A DNA stretch of 64,000 nucleotides from Gluconobacter cerevisiae. GTDB taxonomy: Bacteria > Pseudomonadota > Alphaproteobacteria > Acetobacterales > Acetobacteraceae. Made by a program: the position numbers and the translations under genes. The notes under the pieces were generated by a model, which saw only the letters and a program-made list of their open reading frames with translations, was not told the DNA's origin and ran no database searches. Each line of letters begins with the position of its first letter. Position 1 is the first letter of the stretch. Location: the NCBI RefSeq assembly GCF_015244675.1, contig NZ_JABCQO010000009.1, positions 1 through 64,000 of the forward strand, written 5' to 3'. Of this stretch, positions 1 through 11,952 are shown one piece after another.

Positions 1-335
1 GGTTCAATCCCACAAACCCAAATATCAAAAACGTTAGGCTATTCGAAGCATCTAATTAAAGAATACATCAACCAACATCCCGATACTTAGACCCAGGAAC
101 TTAATCCCAGATCACCAGCACCAAAACGCCGCCAACATATCCCTTCCAATTCCATATTCAATTTTCAAAGACCATCTGCCCCGCCACTCCAGAGCCCCTC
201 AGGTGAGCCCCGCTGCGTCGGTGAACGGGCTTATACGGGGGACACCCCATAGTGTCAAATAGAATCAGACTCGCACTTACTCACACTCCCAACACCCAAA
301 AATCCCTCGCAAATCCAACTTATCCCCATAATCCA
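1..335. other. Gene-free AT-rich left end with a GC-rich island
   Basis: No reading frame here looks like a real protein. Most of the stretch is AT-rich and C-rich on the + strand, unlike the coding DNA around it. A GC-rich island at about 178-256 stands out. It can form a stem between GAGCCC (205-210) and GGGCTT (227-232), and a small hairpin GACAC/GTGTC at 241-256. I cannot assign a function. It could be the tail of a feature lying left of the window, or an unrecognised structured element. Confidence 0.5.
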
Positions 336-364
336 TTCACAAACCAAAATAATAAAAATATGAA
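336..364 (+). promoter_or_regulatory. Possible sigma-70 promoter for the downstream RNA
   Basis: TTCACA (336-341) and TATGAA (359-364) are separated by exactly 17 bases in an A-rich stretch. Each hexamer is an imperfect match to the consensus. A start near 371 would transcribe the structured region that ends at the terminator at 613-648. This is weak pattern evidence only. Confidence 0.28.
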
Positions 365-370
365 AAAAGC

Positions 371-648
371 ACCTAAACGGCGCTTTTTCAACATCTGCCG
401 GGTTCCCCGAGAAGCGTCTTACGCCTCGCACAGCGTTCTTGGAGAGAAAGCCCTCTCTTGCCTGCGGGATAGACCCGTAGGCATTAGGCGTTGAAAATAA
501 GTCAGCCAGGTCCTCACTTTCCAAGAGCTCCTATACAGGCCCGGATAATACGCCTGTTGTTTGAGCACGGAGTCATGTCTGCGGAAAAAGAACCTTGGAA
601 AAAATGGCAAAGAAAAACCCGCTTCACCTTACGATGAAGCGGGTTTTT
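371..648 (+). ncRNA. Candidate structured non-coding RNA (6S-like shape, identity unproven)
   Basis: About 200 bases upstream of a strong terminator have no credible ORF but dense pairing potential. GGTTC (401-405) can close with GAACC (590-594). TCTTGGA (437-443) pairs with TCCAAGA (520-526). A ten-pair hairpin, TGCCTGCGGG with CCCGTAGGCA, lies at 459-483 and contains one G-U pair. CAGGC/GCCTG forms another hairpin at 536-556. A long rod closed by short stems, about 200 nt long and ending in its own terminator, is reminiscent of 6S RNA. I could not match the conserved 6S bubble sequence. It does not carry SRP RNA, tmRNA tag or RNase P signature sequences. The strand is inferred from the terminator and the possible upstream promoter. 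Confidence 0.35.
613..648. terminator. Bidirectional terminator between the ncRNA candidate and atpC
   Basis: The stem CCCGCTTCA (618-626) / TGAAGCGGG (635-643) has an 8-base loop and is flanked by five A on the left and five T on the right. It therefore works as an intrinsic terminator in both directions. On the minus strand it closes the atp operon, whose last stop is at 673. Confidence 0.9.
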
Positions 649-672
649 GCAAACCTGATCTGAAAAGACCCT

Positions 673-1089
673 TTAGACCGGACTACGATCCTGAACGGCC
701 TCCAGTTCAGCACGAACAGACTGAAGTTCGCGGCTGATCTGGTCATGCATATCGACGTCGTTCGGACCGATTTCGGCCCAACGGCTTTCCAGATCCCGCA
801 GACGGGCTTTGGCCTCGTCCACAGACAACTCACTCATGAGCTGGGCGGAATCCGCGAGAATGGTGCAATGATCTGCGCCCATATCGGCAAAACCGCCCGT
901 CACGAAGTAACGGTCCACGATCTTGTCGCCCTGATAAAGGGCCACAACGCCGCCCCGCAGCTGAAGCATCAGCGGTGCGCGGTCCGGCATGGCCGCAATA
1001 TCGCCTTCCATGCCCGGGACCACGGCCATGTCGACTTCACGTTCGACAAGGCGCTTTTCCGGGCTGACGATCTCGATGCGAAGCGGCAT
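673..1089 (-). CDS. atpC: F1-ATPase epsilon subunit
   Basis: This 138-residue protein is the epsilon subunit of the F1 sector. It links the rotor to the catalytic head and regulates ATP hydrolysis. The N-terminal beta-sandwich opens with the typical LRIEIVSPEK segment, and the helical C-terminal part is at about residues 88-135. The length is normal for the family. It is the last gene of atpHAGDC. Its start sits 4 bases beyond the atpD stop, with AGGAGG embedded in the end of atpD, so it is co-translated with the operon. The bidirectional terminator at 613-648 follows. Confidence 0.97.
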   Translation of the reverse strand: MPLRIEIVSPEKRLVEREVDMAVVPGMEGDIAAMPDRAPLMLQLRGGVVALYQGDKIVDRYFVTGGFADMGADHCTILADSAQLMSELSVDEAKARLRDLESRWAEIGPNDVDMHDQISRELQSVRAELEAVQDRSPV

Positions 1090-1093
1090 CGGA

Positions 1094-3470
<2,377 letters not shown>

Positions 3471-3479
3471 GGGCTATCC

Positions 3480-5014
<1,535 letters not shown>

Positions 5015-5015
<1 letters not shown>

Positions 5016-5587
5016 CACGCGGCTCCCTTCATGGCGTTCTGCAGGCGGGTCAGGCGCCCGGCGATCGAAGTGTCAAACAGTGTGGAACCGATGCGTACGG
5101 TCATGCCACCAAGAAGAGCAGCGTCCGTATGTTCGGTCATGGACACGCGGCTGTAGCCGGCTTCGGCCAGTCGAGCCTGAAGCTGGCTGCGCTGCGTGTC
5201 GTTAAGAGGCTGTGCGGAGCGGACTTCGGCCACAACTTCGCCACGCAGGGCGGAATCGAGCGCCAGAACACCGTCCAGAATGGATGCAAGATCAGGCAAA
5301 CGACGATTGTCAGCGACAACGCCAACAAACCGGCGCAGGACGTCTCCAAAGCCGAGCTTCGACATCAGGACATTCGAAACCGTCTGGCCCTGGCGGATGT
5401 CTATCCGGGCATCAGCCAGAAATTTCCGCAGGTCATCGCTTTCAGAAATGGCGGCACGCAGCGCCTCCACTTCACCCAGAACATCGGGAAGATTTCCCTG
5501 TTCCGAAGCAAGATCATAGAGCGCACGGGCGTAGCGCTGGGCCAAGCCCCCTGTCTGTCCAACCTGCGGCACCTGTGTCACCGTCAC
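5015..5587 (-). CDS. atpH: F1-ATPase delta subunit (stator)
   Basis: This is the delta (OSCP-type) subunit, which fixes the F1 head to the peripheral stalk. I chose the GTG at 5587, giving 190 residues. The [15 protein letters not shown] segment typical of the family N-terminus then lies close to the start, and a purine-rich AGACGGA sits about 7 bases upstream. The open frame reaches back to 5719, but the extra 44 residues have no family character. It is the first gene of the F1 operon. The Fo genes are not in the window, consistent with the separate F1 and Fo operons of alphaproteobacteria. Confidence 0.93.
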
Positions 5588-5953
5588 ACGCGTGTTCCGT
5601 CTCACTAAATCCGCCGCAGAGTGCGGCCGGAACCGGCTTATCCGGTCCCTTGCATCAAAACTGTCCGGACCGGGCATAGACGTCCCTGCGCAGGATTCGT
5701 CTGAAACCCGGTCCTCCACTTGGGGCCGCCTCTAGCACGCTGTCCCAGCCCTGCGCAACCAAGAGGATCGCAAATAGACCCGTCAGACAGAAGGATCATG
5801 ACGAGGGTTTGCGTTTTATGCTGCCAAACTGGCATGACGGGCGCTTCACAGCGGCTTTCCGGCGGATTTTTTCCCGACCCGCTGCACGCTCCCGCAGGGT
5901 CTTCCGCGCAGGACACTCATCAAGCCCCCATAACCGCAAACAACGGAGATCCG
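5588..5953. promoter_or_regulatory. Divergent intergenic region (atp operon / secreted cupin)
   Basis: These 366 bases separate atpH (leftward) from the secreted cupin gene (rightward) and must hold both promoters. I found no convincing -35/-10 pair for either. A small hairpin GCCA-AAC-TGGC lies at about 5823-5833. The open frames that extend both genes into this region lack protein-like character. Confidence 0.4.
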
Positions 5954-6490
5954 ATGTCCATCCACAAGCGCCTTTTTTCCCTACTCGGCGCCCTGTCCGT
6001 TCCTGTACTGGGCGCAGCGGCTCATGCGGCATCCATCGAGGACAAACCCTCTTTCCCTACCATTGCTTACTGGGACAACTGGACCGACCCGCAGGGGACC
6101 ACACATCTGACCAAGTGCAAGATGTCGACATTCCATGAGGATTCCCTCACCCCAGATGGCGAGAAGGTGATGCTCAGCAGTTCTCATGACGGACCGACGA
6201 CCGTGACACTGCGCGTTCAGCCCCCACATTGGAAAAGCGGATGGAGCGAAAGCCACCAGGTCCAGTGGATCGTGCCGCTTTCGGGAATCTATTTCGTCAA
6301 GGCCATGGACGGAACCAGCGTCGAACTCAATCCAGGAGACATCCTGCTCAGCGAGGACGTGGCGCCAATCGCTCACGGTTCGGATCCCAAAGGACATTTA
6401 TCCGGAAATGTTGGTGACACAGCAGTGGCACTTCAGGTTCTCCAGTTTGGAGACGCAAAACCATCGCATATTCCCTGCCAGTGGCAGTGA
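5954..6490 (+). CDS. Secreted cupin-like protein of unknown function
   Basis: The protein is 178 residues from the ATG at 5954, which has GGAGAT six bases upstream. It starts with a signal peptide (basic MSIHKR, hydrophobic core, then AAAHAAS), so it is probably periplasmic. The region at about residues 100-165 (VQWIVPLSGIYFV, then VELNPGDILLSED and an AHG stretch) resembles the two strand-pair motifs of a cupin barrel. The metal-binding histidines are sparse, so it may not be an enzyme. It is monocistronic, diverges from the atp operon, and has no terminator before the oppositely oriented tRNA-Gly. The substrate is unknown. Confidence 0.75.
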   Translation: MSIHKRLFSLLGALSVPVLGAAAHAASIEDKPSFPTIAYWDNWTDPQGTTHLTKCKMSTFHEDSLTPDGEKVMLSSSHDGPTTVTLRVQPPHWKSGWSESHQVQWIVPLSGIYFVKAMDGTSVELNPGDILLSEDVAPIAHGSDPKGHLSGNVGDTAVALQVLQFGDAKPSHIPCQWQ

Positions 6491-6517
6491 ATGCAGGGAT
6501 TGAATTTTCTGGAAATC

Positions 6518-6591
6518 TGGAGCGGGCGAAGGGAATCGAACCCTCCTAAGAAGCTTGGAAGGCTACTGCATTACCACTATGCTACGCCCGC
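6518..6591 (-). tRNA. tRNA-Gly (anticodon TCC)
   Basis: On the minus strand the acceptor arm GCGGGCG pairs with CGCCCGC. The anticodon loop CTTCCAA gives TCC, reading GGA and GGG codons. GGTTCGATTCC forms the T loop. The CCA end is encoded (TGG at 6518-6520 on the + strand). Confidence 0.95.
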
Positions 6592-6671
6592 TCGGATTGG
6601 GAGTGTGCTTACTCCATCTCCTGTCGAACCCGCAAGAGGGGAAAATCCAAAATAGAAATTCCACAACAAAG

Positions 6672-6705
6672 ATGTTCAGGGCACTTGACTTTTATTCCTG
6701 AACAT
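6672..6705. repeat. Perfect 9-bp inverted repeat between divergent tRNA genes
   Basis: ATGTTCAGG (6672-6680) and CCTGAACAT (6697-6705) are exact reverse complements, 16 bases apart. The spacer contains TTGACT, a -35-like hexamer that could belong to the tRNA-Trp promoter. It could be an operator or a weak hairpin terminator, since a T-rich run follows on the + strand. Confidence 0.6.
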
Positions 6706-6761
6706 TCTCTTTTGCGGCCACTGTCGCTGGCATGACGTTGCAAGACGCCCTGCTCGACGAT

Positions 6762-6838
6762 AGGGGTGTAGCTCAATTGGCTAGAGCGCCGGTCTCCAAA
6801 ACCGGAGGTTGAGAGTTCGAGACCCTCCGCCCCTGCCA
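6762..6838 (+). tRNA. tRNA-Trp (anticodon CCA)
   Basis: The acceptor stem AGGGGTG pairs with CGCCCCT. The D arm is GCTCAATTGGCTAGAGC, and the anticodon loop CTCCAAA gives CCA for UGG. The T loop is GTTCGAGAC, and CCA is encoded at the 3' end. It lies directly upstream of secE-nusG, the usual bacterial arrangement. Confidence 0.97.
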
Positions 6839-6900
6839 CTCCTTTTCGCCGGATGTCCTCCCCGACACCGGGAACGGGATTTTCACTTGATTCGAGGACG

Positions 6901-7155
6901 ATGGTGTCGGTCAGTACCCGGAAAGACGAGTCGCGCAAACCAGCGCCTCAAAAGAGCGGATCCGGCTTCAATCTGGTCGCTTACGTCCGTGACGTCCGCG
7001 CCGAAGCCAAGCGTGTTACGTGGCCGACCCGTCGCAACACCCTGATCACGTCAGGTGCCGTGCTGGCCATGGTAACCGTGACCTGCATCTTCTTCTTCAT
7101 CGTGGACCAGGTGATCGGCCTCGGCGTCCGCGGACTTTTTGGCGTTGGAGGCTAG
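6901..7155 (+). CDS. secE: Preprotein translocase subunit SecE
   Basis: SecE is the small clamp subunit of the SecYEG channel. I start at the ATG at 6901 (84 residues), with GAGGACG just upstream. An upstream in-frame ATG at 6853 adds residues without family character. The conserved amphipathic segment VRAEAKRVTWPTRR is at about residues 34-47, followed by a single membrane helix (LAMVTVTCIFFFIVDQVI). It follows tRNA-Trp and precedes nusG by 9 bases, so the two genes are probably co-transcribed. Confidence 0.95.
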   Translation: MVSVSTRKDESRKPAPQKSGSGFNLVAYVRDVRAEAKRVTWPTRRNTLITSGAVLAMVTVTCIFFFIVDQVIGLGVRGLFGVGG

Positions 7156-7164
7156 GTTCGCACC

Positions 7165-7695
7165 ATGGCGAAGCGTTGGTATGTTGTGCATGTCTATTCT
7201 GGATTCGAGAAAAAAATCGCGAGTCATATTCAGGAACAGGCTGCACAGAAGGGCCTCTCCGATCATTTCGAGCAGATCCTTGTTCCTTCCGAGGACGTGA
7301 CGGAAATGCGCCGCGGCCGTAAGGTGAATGCGGAACGCAAGTTTTTCCCGGGCTATGTTCTCGTCAAGATGGAACTGACGGACGAAGCCTGGCATCTCGT
7401 CAAGGACACTCCCAAGGTCACCGGATTCCTCGGAACCCGCAACCGTCCGACCCCCATTACAGCGGCTGAAGCCGACCGCATCATGAAGCAGGCCCAGGAA
7501 GGCGTCGAACGCCCTCGTTCCAGCCTGTCTTTCGAAATTGGCGAACAGATTCGCGTGGCCGATGGCCCGTTCACGTCCTTCAGCGGCATGATCGAAGACG
7601 TCGACGACGAGCGTCAGCGCCTCAAGGTCAGCGTCTCCATCTTTGGTCGCTCCACACCTGTGGATCTCGACTTCACACAGGTTGAGAAGCTCTGA
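7165..7695 (+). CDS. nusG: Transcription termination/antitermination protein NusG
   Basis: NusG binds RNA polymerase and links it to Rho or to ribosomal protein S10. The 176 residues comprise an NGN domain starting with AKRWYVVHVYSGFEKKI and containing FFPGYVLVKMEL, and a C-terminal KOW domain (VADGPFTSFSGMIEDVD at about 131-147). The length is normal. A strong intrinsic terminator follows, and the next gene is on the opposite strand. The usual downstream rplK-rplA-rplJ-rplL-rpoBC run is therefore not linked here. Confidence 0.97.
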   Translation: MAKRWYVVHVYSGFEKKIASHIQEQAAQKGLSDHFEQILVPSEDVTEMRRGRKVNAERKFFPGYVLVKMELTDEAWHLVKDTPKVTGFLGTRNRPTPITAAEADRIMKQAQEGVERPRSSLSFEIGEQIRVADGPFTSFSGMIEDVDDERQRLKVSVSIFGRSTPVDLDFTQVEKL

Positions 7696-7720
7696 CCCTT
7701 CTCATTCTGCTGCTTCTTCC

Positions 7721-7757
7721 AACAAAAAAGGCTCCCTCTCCGGGAGCCTTTTTTGTT
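7721..7757. terminator. Bidirectional terminator between nusG and pqiC
   Basis: GGCTCCC (7730-7736) pairs with GGGAGCC (7742-7748) around a 5-base loop. Runs of A on the left and T on the right extend the stem. It ends secE-nusG from the left and the pqi operon from the right. Confidence 0.93.
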
Positions 7758-7781
7758 GTTGATGCCTTCTCCTGATTCCCG

Positions 7782-8396
7782 TCAGTTCGTGACGGGGGGA
7801 AGAAGACGGAGCTTTTCAGCGGCCTGATCAGCGATCGCGGCAATACCTTGACTCAGAGCTGCAGTCAGCTTTGTCGTATTGGACGCCACGATATCCTGCG
7901 ATTGCCAGACGACAGGCGATGTCAGCACGGGACCAATCATCTTCCCCGCCGGATGAACCGATAGCGTGCCCGTCACGAGCGCATGCCCGGCCGAGTCGCC
8001 TTCGAAATTCCGGACGGTCAGTTCGACATAGGCCGACGGAGTCGTGCTCACCGCGTCGTTCTCGGCAAAAACAGTCGTGCCCGGCAGGCGCTGGGCCAGA
8101 TCGCTCACCAGCGTATGACCCACCATATCTGGAAGTGCCTCGCTCCAGCTTGTGCCTGTGGCGAGGCGCGTCTGATAATCCTCATTCGCCCTTACAATCG
8201 TATCACGATCGAGCCGTGCGCTAACAACGGGTGTCCGGACCTCGACCACGACAGGACCGCCCGCCTGCGCCACTCCGGGCACAGGAGCCAGCGTATAGAG
8301 CGTCGGATCGCTGCTGCATGCCGCAAGAAGACCTGTCATCCCCAGAGCGCCCATCAGGGACAGGAGACGAAGGCGGGGCGTCGAAGACTGTGTCAT
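7782..8396 (-). CDS. pqiC: ABC-type transport auxiliary lipoprotein PqiC
   Basis: The protein is a 204-residue outer-membrane-type lipoprotein. The signal peptide ends in a lipobox, LLAAC, at about residues 23-27, and the rest matches the PqiC/YmbA family (TLYTLAPVP near the mature start). In the pqiABC system it is the outer-membrane partner of the MCE protein PqiB, which forms a lipid conduit across the periplasm. It starts 3 bases after the pqiB stop and ends the operon before the shared terminator. Confidence 0.9.
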   Translation of the reverse strand: MTQSSTPRLRLLSLMGALGMTGLLAACSSDPTLYTLAPVPGVAQAGGPVVVEVRTPVVSARLDRDTIVRANEDYQTRLATGTSWSEALPDMVGHTLVSDLAQRLPGTTVFAENDAVSTTPSAYVELTVRNFEGDSAGHALVTGTLSVHPAGKMIGPVLTSPVVWQSQDIVASNTTKLTAALSQGIAAIADQAAEKLRLLPPVTN

Positions 8397-8399
8397 GGT

Positions 8400-10082
8400 T
8401 CAGTTCCTGCGGCCGGTAATGAGAGCGGAAGGGTGATGGTCCAGATAATCCGTGAGGAAGCGCAAGGAACGCGACATCCGGGTCAACTGGACGATCATAC
8501 CCTGAAGGCTGCGGTGGAAATCCGTATCTCCGCCATAAGAACCCAGAACTGATTGCGCACTGTTCATCGTCGTCTGAAGGCTCTTCATCAGTTCCGGCAG
8601 GTTCTGGTTGGCGGTTTTCGTCAGTTTGTTCAGGTTCTGGAGCGAATCGCGCAGGGCTGCGAGGGACTGCGTAACCTCAGGACTGTTCAAACGGCCATCC
8701 GCATGCGCCAGAAGATCGTTCACATGCCCACCGATTTCCGTCAGCGGCATTGCGGCAATCTTGTCGGTAATGGTGGAAACAGACTCCATGATCCCATCCA
8801 TGCCACCAGCCTGGCTGGGGAGAACGGCGACATCGCCCTCATAAGTCAGGGTAGTGGCAGATGTCCCCTTGACGAATTGCAGGGCGATCATCGATTCGCC
8901 GGTCAGGAAACTAGCGCTCTGGACCGAGGCACGCAGACCTTCGGCAACGAAGGCCTGAAGATATTTCTCGACGGGTGCATCCCTGCTGTTCTCGATCCGG
9001 TCATCCCAGTTTGACAGCATGCGCTCGGGCTCAAGCTCCATATCCACGCGGACACGAGGCAATTTCGTCGGGCCTTCGAGAAGGAGTCGGACATCCGTAA
9101 CGGTGCCGATCTGCAAACCAAACATCGTGACCTGACTGCCGGTCGTCAGACCTTTGACGGACGAGTTGATGTAAGTCACGACCCGCAGACGCTTGTGATA
9201 ACGGGCGTTATCGGCGTCCGCTTCGCTGGCATAGAGTTTGAAGACGGAATTGGCGGGAGCATTGGGCAGATCAATAGCAAGGCGCTGCTCAGGCAAGCCG
9301 AAAGCAATACCGCCAGAGAACAGGGCCTGAAGCGATTTGAGCTGAACCTTCAACCCTCCCGCACCAAGGCCGACCTGAACGCCCGAGACGTTCCAGAAAC
9401 GGCTGTCCGTACGCAGATAGTGGTCATAAGGAGCCTTGACGAAGGCCTGAATGACGATCGGACCTCTGCCCCCCGGCGGCATCGTGTAGCCGAGCACTTC
9501 GCCCACCTGAAGATCGCGGAAGAAAACCGGCGAGCCCGGGCCGAGCGAGCCCAACGATGGAGACACCAGCCAGAACGTCTCCCCTGGCTGGTCCGATCGG
9601 ACGCCCGGTGGTGATTCCAGTCCCTTGAAGAACTTCTGGTAGTGGCCATCATCCGTACCGGGGTCCAGAGCGATATAGGCGCCAGAGAAAAGCGTATCGA
9701 GACCCGTAATGCTGGCGCCGTTGATGCGCGGGCGTACGACCCAGAAACGGGTGTGATCGGTGAGGACATGGGCGCTGTTGGCGTTCATCTGCACGGTGAC
9801 ATCGACATGCTGCATATCGTCACTCAAGGTGATGTCCTGCACAGTGCCGAGCGTCACGGCCTTGTTTTTCACCTGCGTCTGACCCGGCGTAAGACCGTCG
9901 GCTGTTTCAAACGTGATGGTGATTTCGGGACCGCGCGTGGCGAAATGCTCCCACGCCAGCCACCCGGCAATAAGGATGGCCACCACCGGGATCAGCAGAA
10001 TAAGGGAGAAGCGGGTACGGCGTACCGGGGCTTCCTTGGGCGAGACCGGCTGCTCCCCCCGGGTGTTTCGGGAATCGCTCAC
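8400..10082 (-). CDS. pqiB: Intermembrane lipid transport protein PqiB (MCE domains)
   Basis: This 560-residue protein has one N-terminal membrane helix (FSLILLIPVVAILIAGWLAW, about 26-45). It is followed by repeated MCE/MlaD domains at about 50-140, 165-260 and 290-400, then a helical C-terminal part. The MCE signature is visible in DGLTPGQTQVKNKAVTLGTV and again in SVKGLTTGSQVTMFGLQIGTV. The length matches the three-MCE PqiB class. It starts with GTG overlapping the pqiA stop as GTGA, so the two are translationally coupled. The likely role is lipid movement between the membranes. Confidence 0.93.
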   Translation of the reverse strand: MSDSRNTRGEQPVSPKEAPVRRTRFSLILLIPVVAILIAGWLAWEHFATRGPEITITFETADGLTPGQTQVKNKAVTLGTVQDITLSDDMQHVDVTVQMNANSAHVLTDHTRFWVVRPRINGASITGLDTLFSGAYIALDPGTDDGHYQKFFKGLESPPGVRSDQPGETFWLVSPSLGSLGPGSPVFFRDLQVGEVLGYTMPPGGRGPIVIQAFVKAPYDHYLRTDSRFWNVSGVQVGLGAGGLKVQLKSLQALFSGGIAFGLPEQRLAIDLPNAPANSVFKLYASEADADNARYHKRLRVVTYINSSVKGLTTGSQVTMFGLQIGTVTDVRLLLEGPTKLPRVRVDMELEPERMLSNWDDRIENSRDAPVEKYLQAFVAEGLRASVQSASFLTGESMIALQFVKGTSATTLTYEGDVAVLPSQAGGMDGIMESVSTITDKIAAMPLTEIGGHVNDLLAHADGRLNSPEVTQSLAALRDSLQNLNKLTKTANQNLPELMKSLQTTMNSAQSVLGSYGGDTDFHRSLQGMIVQLTRMSRSLRFLTDYLDHHPSALITGRRN

Positions 10083-11563
10083 GCGCGTTCAGGCTCCATG
10101 TCGTTTGGGTCAGAAGAAGGCAGCTGCGGAACGGGCGCGGTCAGAGAGTCTGTCTCCGGAGGCGTCCCATTCGCCAGAGGCGGTGCGACCACACCGTTAA
10201 GACCGGCTGCATCCCACATACTGCGGGGATCGAAAAGCTCTGCCGCGAAAATGGTCAGAATCACGACCAGAGCAAAGCACACCATCCCCGGATCAGCCGT
10301 GACATTGGCGAGAAAGCCGAAATGCACAACGGCGACGAGGATGGAAATCATGAAAACGTCAATCATCGACCAGCGGCCAATGATAACGACGAGCCGATAG
10401 AGCTTTGAGAGGTTGCGCAGATGCCAGCGGGAGCGGAGCCGGGTGCCGATGATCATGATGGACAGGGCGACGATCTTGAGAACCGGAACCGTGATGCTCG
10501 CGAACAACACCAGCAGGGAAAGCGGCACCATCCCCGCCTTCCACAGCTCGATCACACCACTTATGATGGTGCTGGGCGCACCCTGCCCCACCTTGGTGTA
10601 CGTCATGACCGGCAGGATATTGGCCGGCAGATAGAACACGACCCCAGCCACCAGAAGGCAAGTGCCCGAGATAAGGCTCTGCGGTTTGCGACGACGCAGA
10701 ATCTGGCCGCAGCGGGGGCAGTCGCCCATATCCTGTTCCTGCGGCACGGCATGATCAAACGCCAGAACCAGATCGCAGGCATGGCAGGAGAGCATGTTTT
10801 CCGCGGGCGGAATAACACCATTGCGAGCATCCAGATGCGCAACATCCAGAAGATGTCCCTGATGGCCTTCGATCGTGGGACGGATATCGCGGCTGCGCCA
10901 GATCCGCTCGGCATCGAACGTCGAATCCACAGCGGCCATACTGAGCATCAAACCACCCAGAAGATAAACGCCAGGCTGAAGGATGACGAGCGCGAGGTCA
11001 ACGAGCTTGGTGTAGGCCACGAGCACGCCGAGGACATAGACTTCTACCATCGACCAACCGCGCAGGCGATCGTACCAGGTGAGAAGACGCGGGGTCCAGT
11101 CCGGCATCTGCGGGCGAGAGGCTCCGTACAGGATGGCTGCCATCAGGGCGATGATGACGCCGGGCATAAGCACCGTTACCAGCGCGACGAGAACGCCGAT
11201 CGCGCCGTACCCCTGATGCCCGAGTTCAATCGGACCGCTCATGAGAGAGACGGTATTTTCGCGCCCATAAACGTTCAGCGTCATGAGAGAACTGATGAGG
11301 AGAGTCGCGTAAAGCGCGGCGGACGTAATGCAGAAGGCGGCAGGGGCGCCGATCAGGGATGTCTTGCGACGACGGGCAAGCTGACAGCCGCAGCGCAGGC
11401 ACTCCGCCAGATGACCGGGCTTCAGGCGCGGAACATGCTGGAAAAGGCCGCAGGTCGGGCATTCACGCAGCCCTTCCACCGCGTGGATGGAAGCGTGAGG
11501 CTCCTGACTGCGGGAAAAGCTGACGGCGTTACGCCACAGTCGTTTATGGAAACGGTCAGACAT
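10079..11563 (-). CDS. pqiA: Paraquat-inducible inner-membrane protein PqiA
   Basis: This 494-residue polytopic membrane protein is built from two PqiA repeats. Each begins with a cysteine-pair zinc ribbon: CPTCGLF with CLRCGC (about 35-60), and CHACDLV with CPRCGQ (about 260-290). Each ribbon is followed by about four membrane helices. PqiA is the inner-membrane partner of PqiB. AGGAG lies six bases before the ATG at 11563. The gene heads pqiABC. The promoter must lie in the 234 bases up to tRNA-Thr. Confidence 0.93.
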   Translation of the reverse strand: MSDRFHKRLWRNAVSFSRSQEPHASIHAVEGLRECPTCGLFQHVPRLKPGHLAECLRCGCQLARRRKTSLIGAPAAFCITSAALYATLLISSLMTLNVYGRENTVSLMSGPIELGHQGYGAIGVLVALVTVLMPGVIIALMAAILYGASRPQMPDWTPRLLTWYDRLRGWSMVEVYVLGVLVAYTKLVDLALVILQPGVYLLGGLMLSMAAVDSTFDAERIWRSRDIRPTIEGHQGHLLDVAHLDARNGVIPPAENMLSCHACDLVLAFDHAVPQEQDMGDCPRCGQILRRRKPQSLISGTCLLVAGVVFYLPANILPVMTYTKVGQGAPSTIISGVIELWKAGMVPLSLLVLFASITVPVLKIVALSIMIIGTRLRSRWHLRNLSKLYRLVVIIGRWSMIDVFMISILVAVVHFGFLANVTADPGMVCFALVVILTIFAAELFDPRSMWDAAGLNGVVAPPLANGTPPETDSLTAPVPQLPSSDPNDMEPERA

Positions 11564-11797
11564 CGGGCTCCTAACCTAGCGCAGGGAGCCGTCTTTTGAC
11601 AGTCTGCCCTCCTTCGGACAGTCCTCTGCATCGGAATATCGACACTTACCGTAGTCCCATTGCGGGCGAATTGCCCAGAGGAAGCCGGTTTTATCTGCAA
11701 TGTTTTGAAAAATCGTGAAGATCCGGAGCATAAAGCCCTTGCCGTGTCCGACAGGCGGGACACGGAACATCAGATCCGGATTTTGAGAAGACCTTGA

Positions 11798-11873
11798 TGG
11801 TGCCGGTGAAGAGATTCGAACTCCCGACCCCATCATTACGAATGACGTGCTCTACCAGCTGAGCTACACCGGC
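11798..11873 (-). tRNA. tRNA-Thr (anticodon CGT)
   Basis: On the minus strand the acceptor arm GCCGGTG pairs with CACCGGC. The D arm is GCTCAGCTGGTAGAGC. The anticodon stem CGTCA/TGATG contains one G-U pair, and its loop TTCGTAA gives CGT, decoding ACG. The T loop GTTCGAATC is present and CCA is encoded. It stands alone between pqiA and ghrA. Confidence 0.95.
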
Positions 11874-11952
11874 GCACCCATCAAGGTGGCCGCGTTCTAA
11901 CCGAGCCCTTGAAGGTTGGCAAGCCGGAAAATGCAAAAACCGTTCCGCATCT

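Noticed and set aside
319-327. TTATCCCCA resembling a DnaA box
   Set aside because: One mismatch to TTATCCACA and no cluster of further boxes or neighbouring dnaA, gidA or hemE; not evidence for an origin.
252-494. 80-codon open frame in the left gene-free region
   Set aside because: It runs through the hairpin-rich RNA region, is Asn/Pro/Thr-rich from plain AT-rich DNA, and has no ribosome site.
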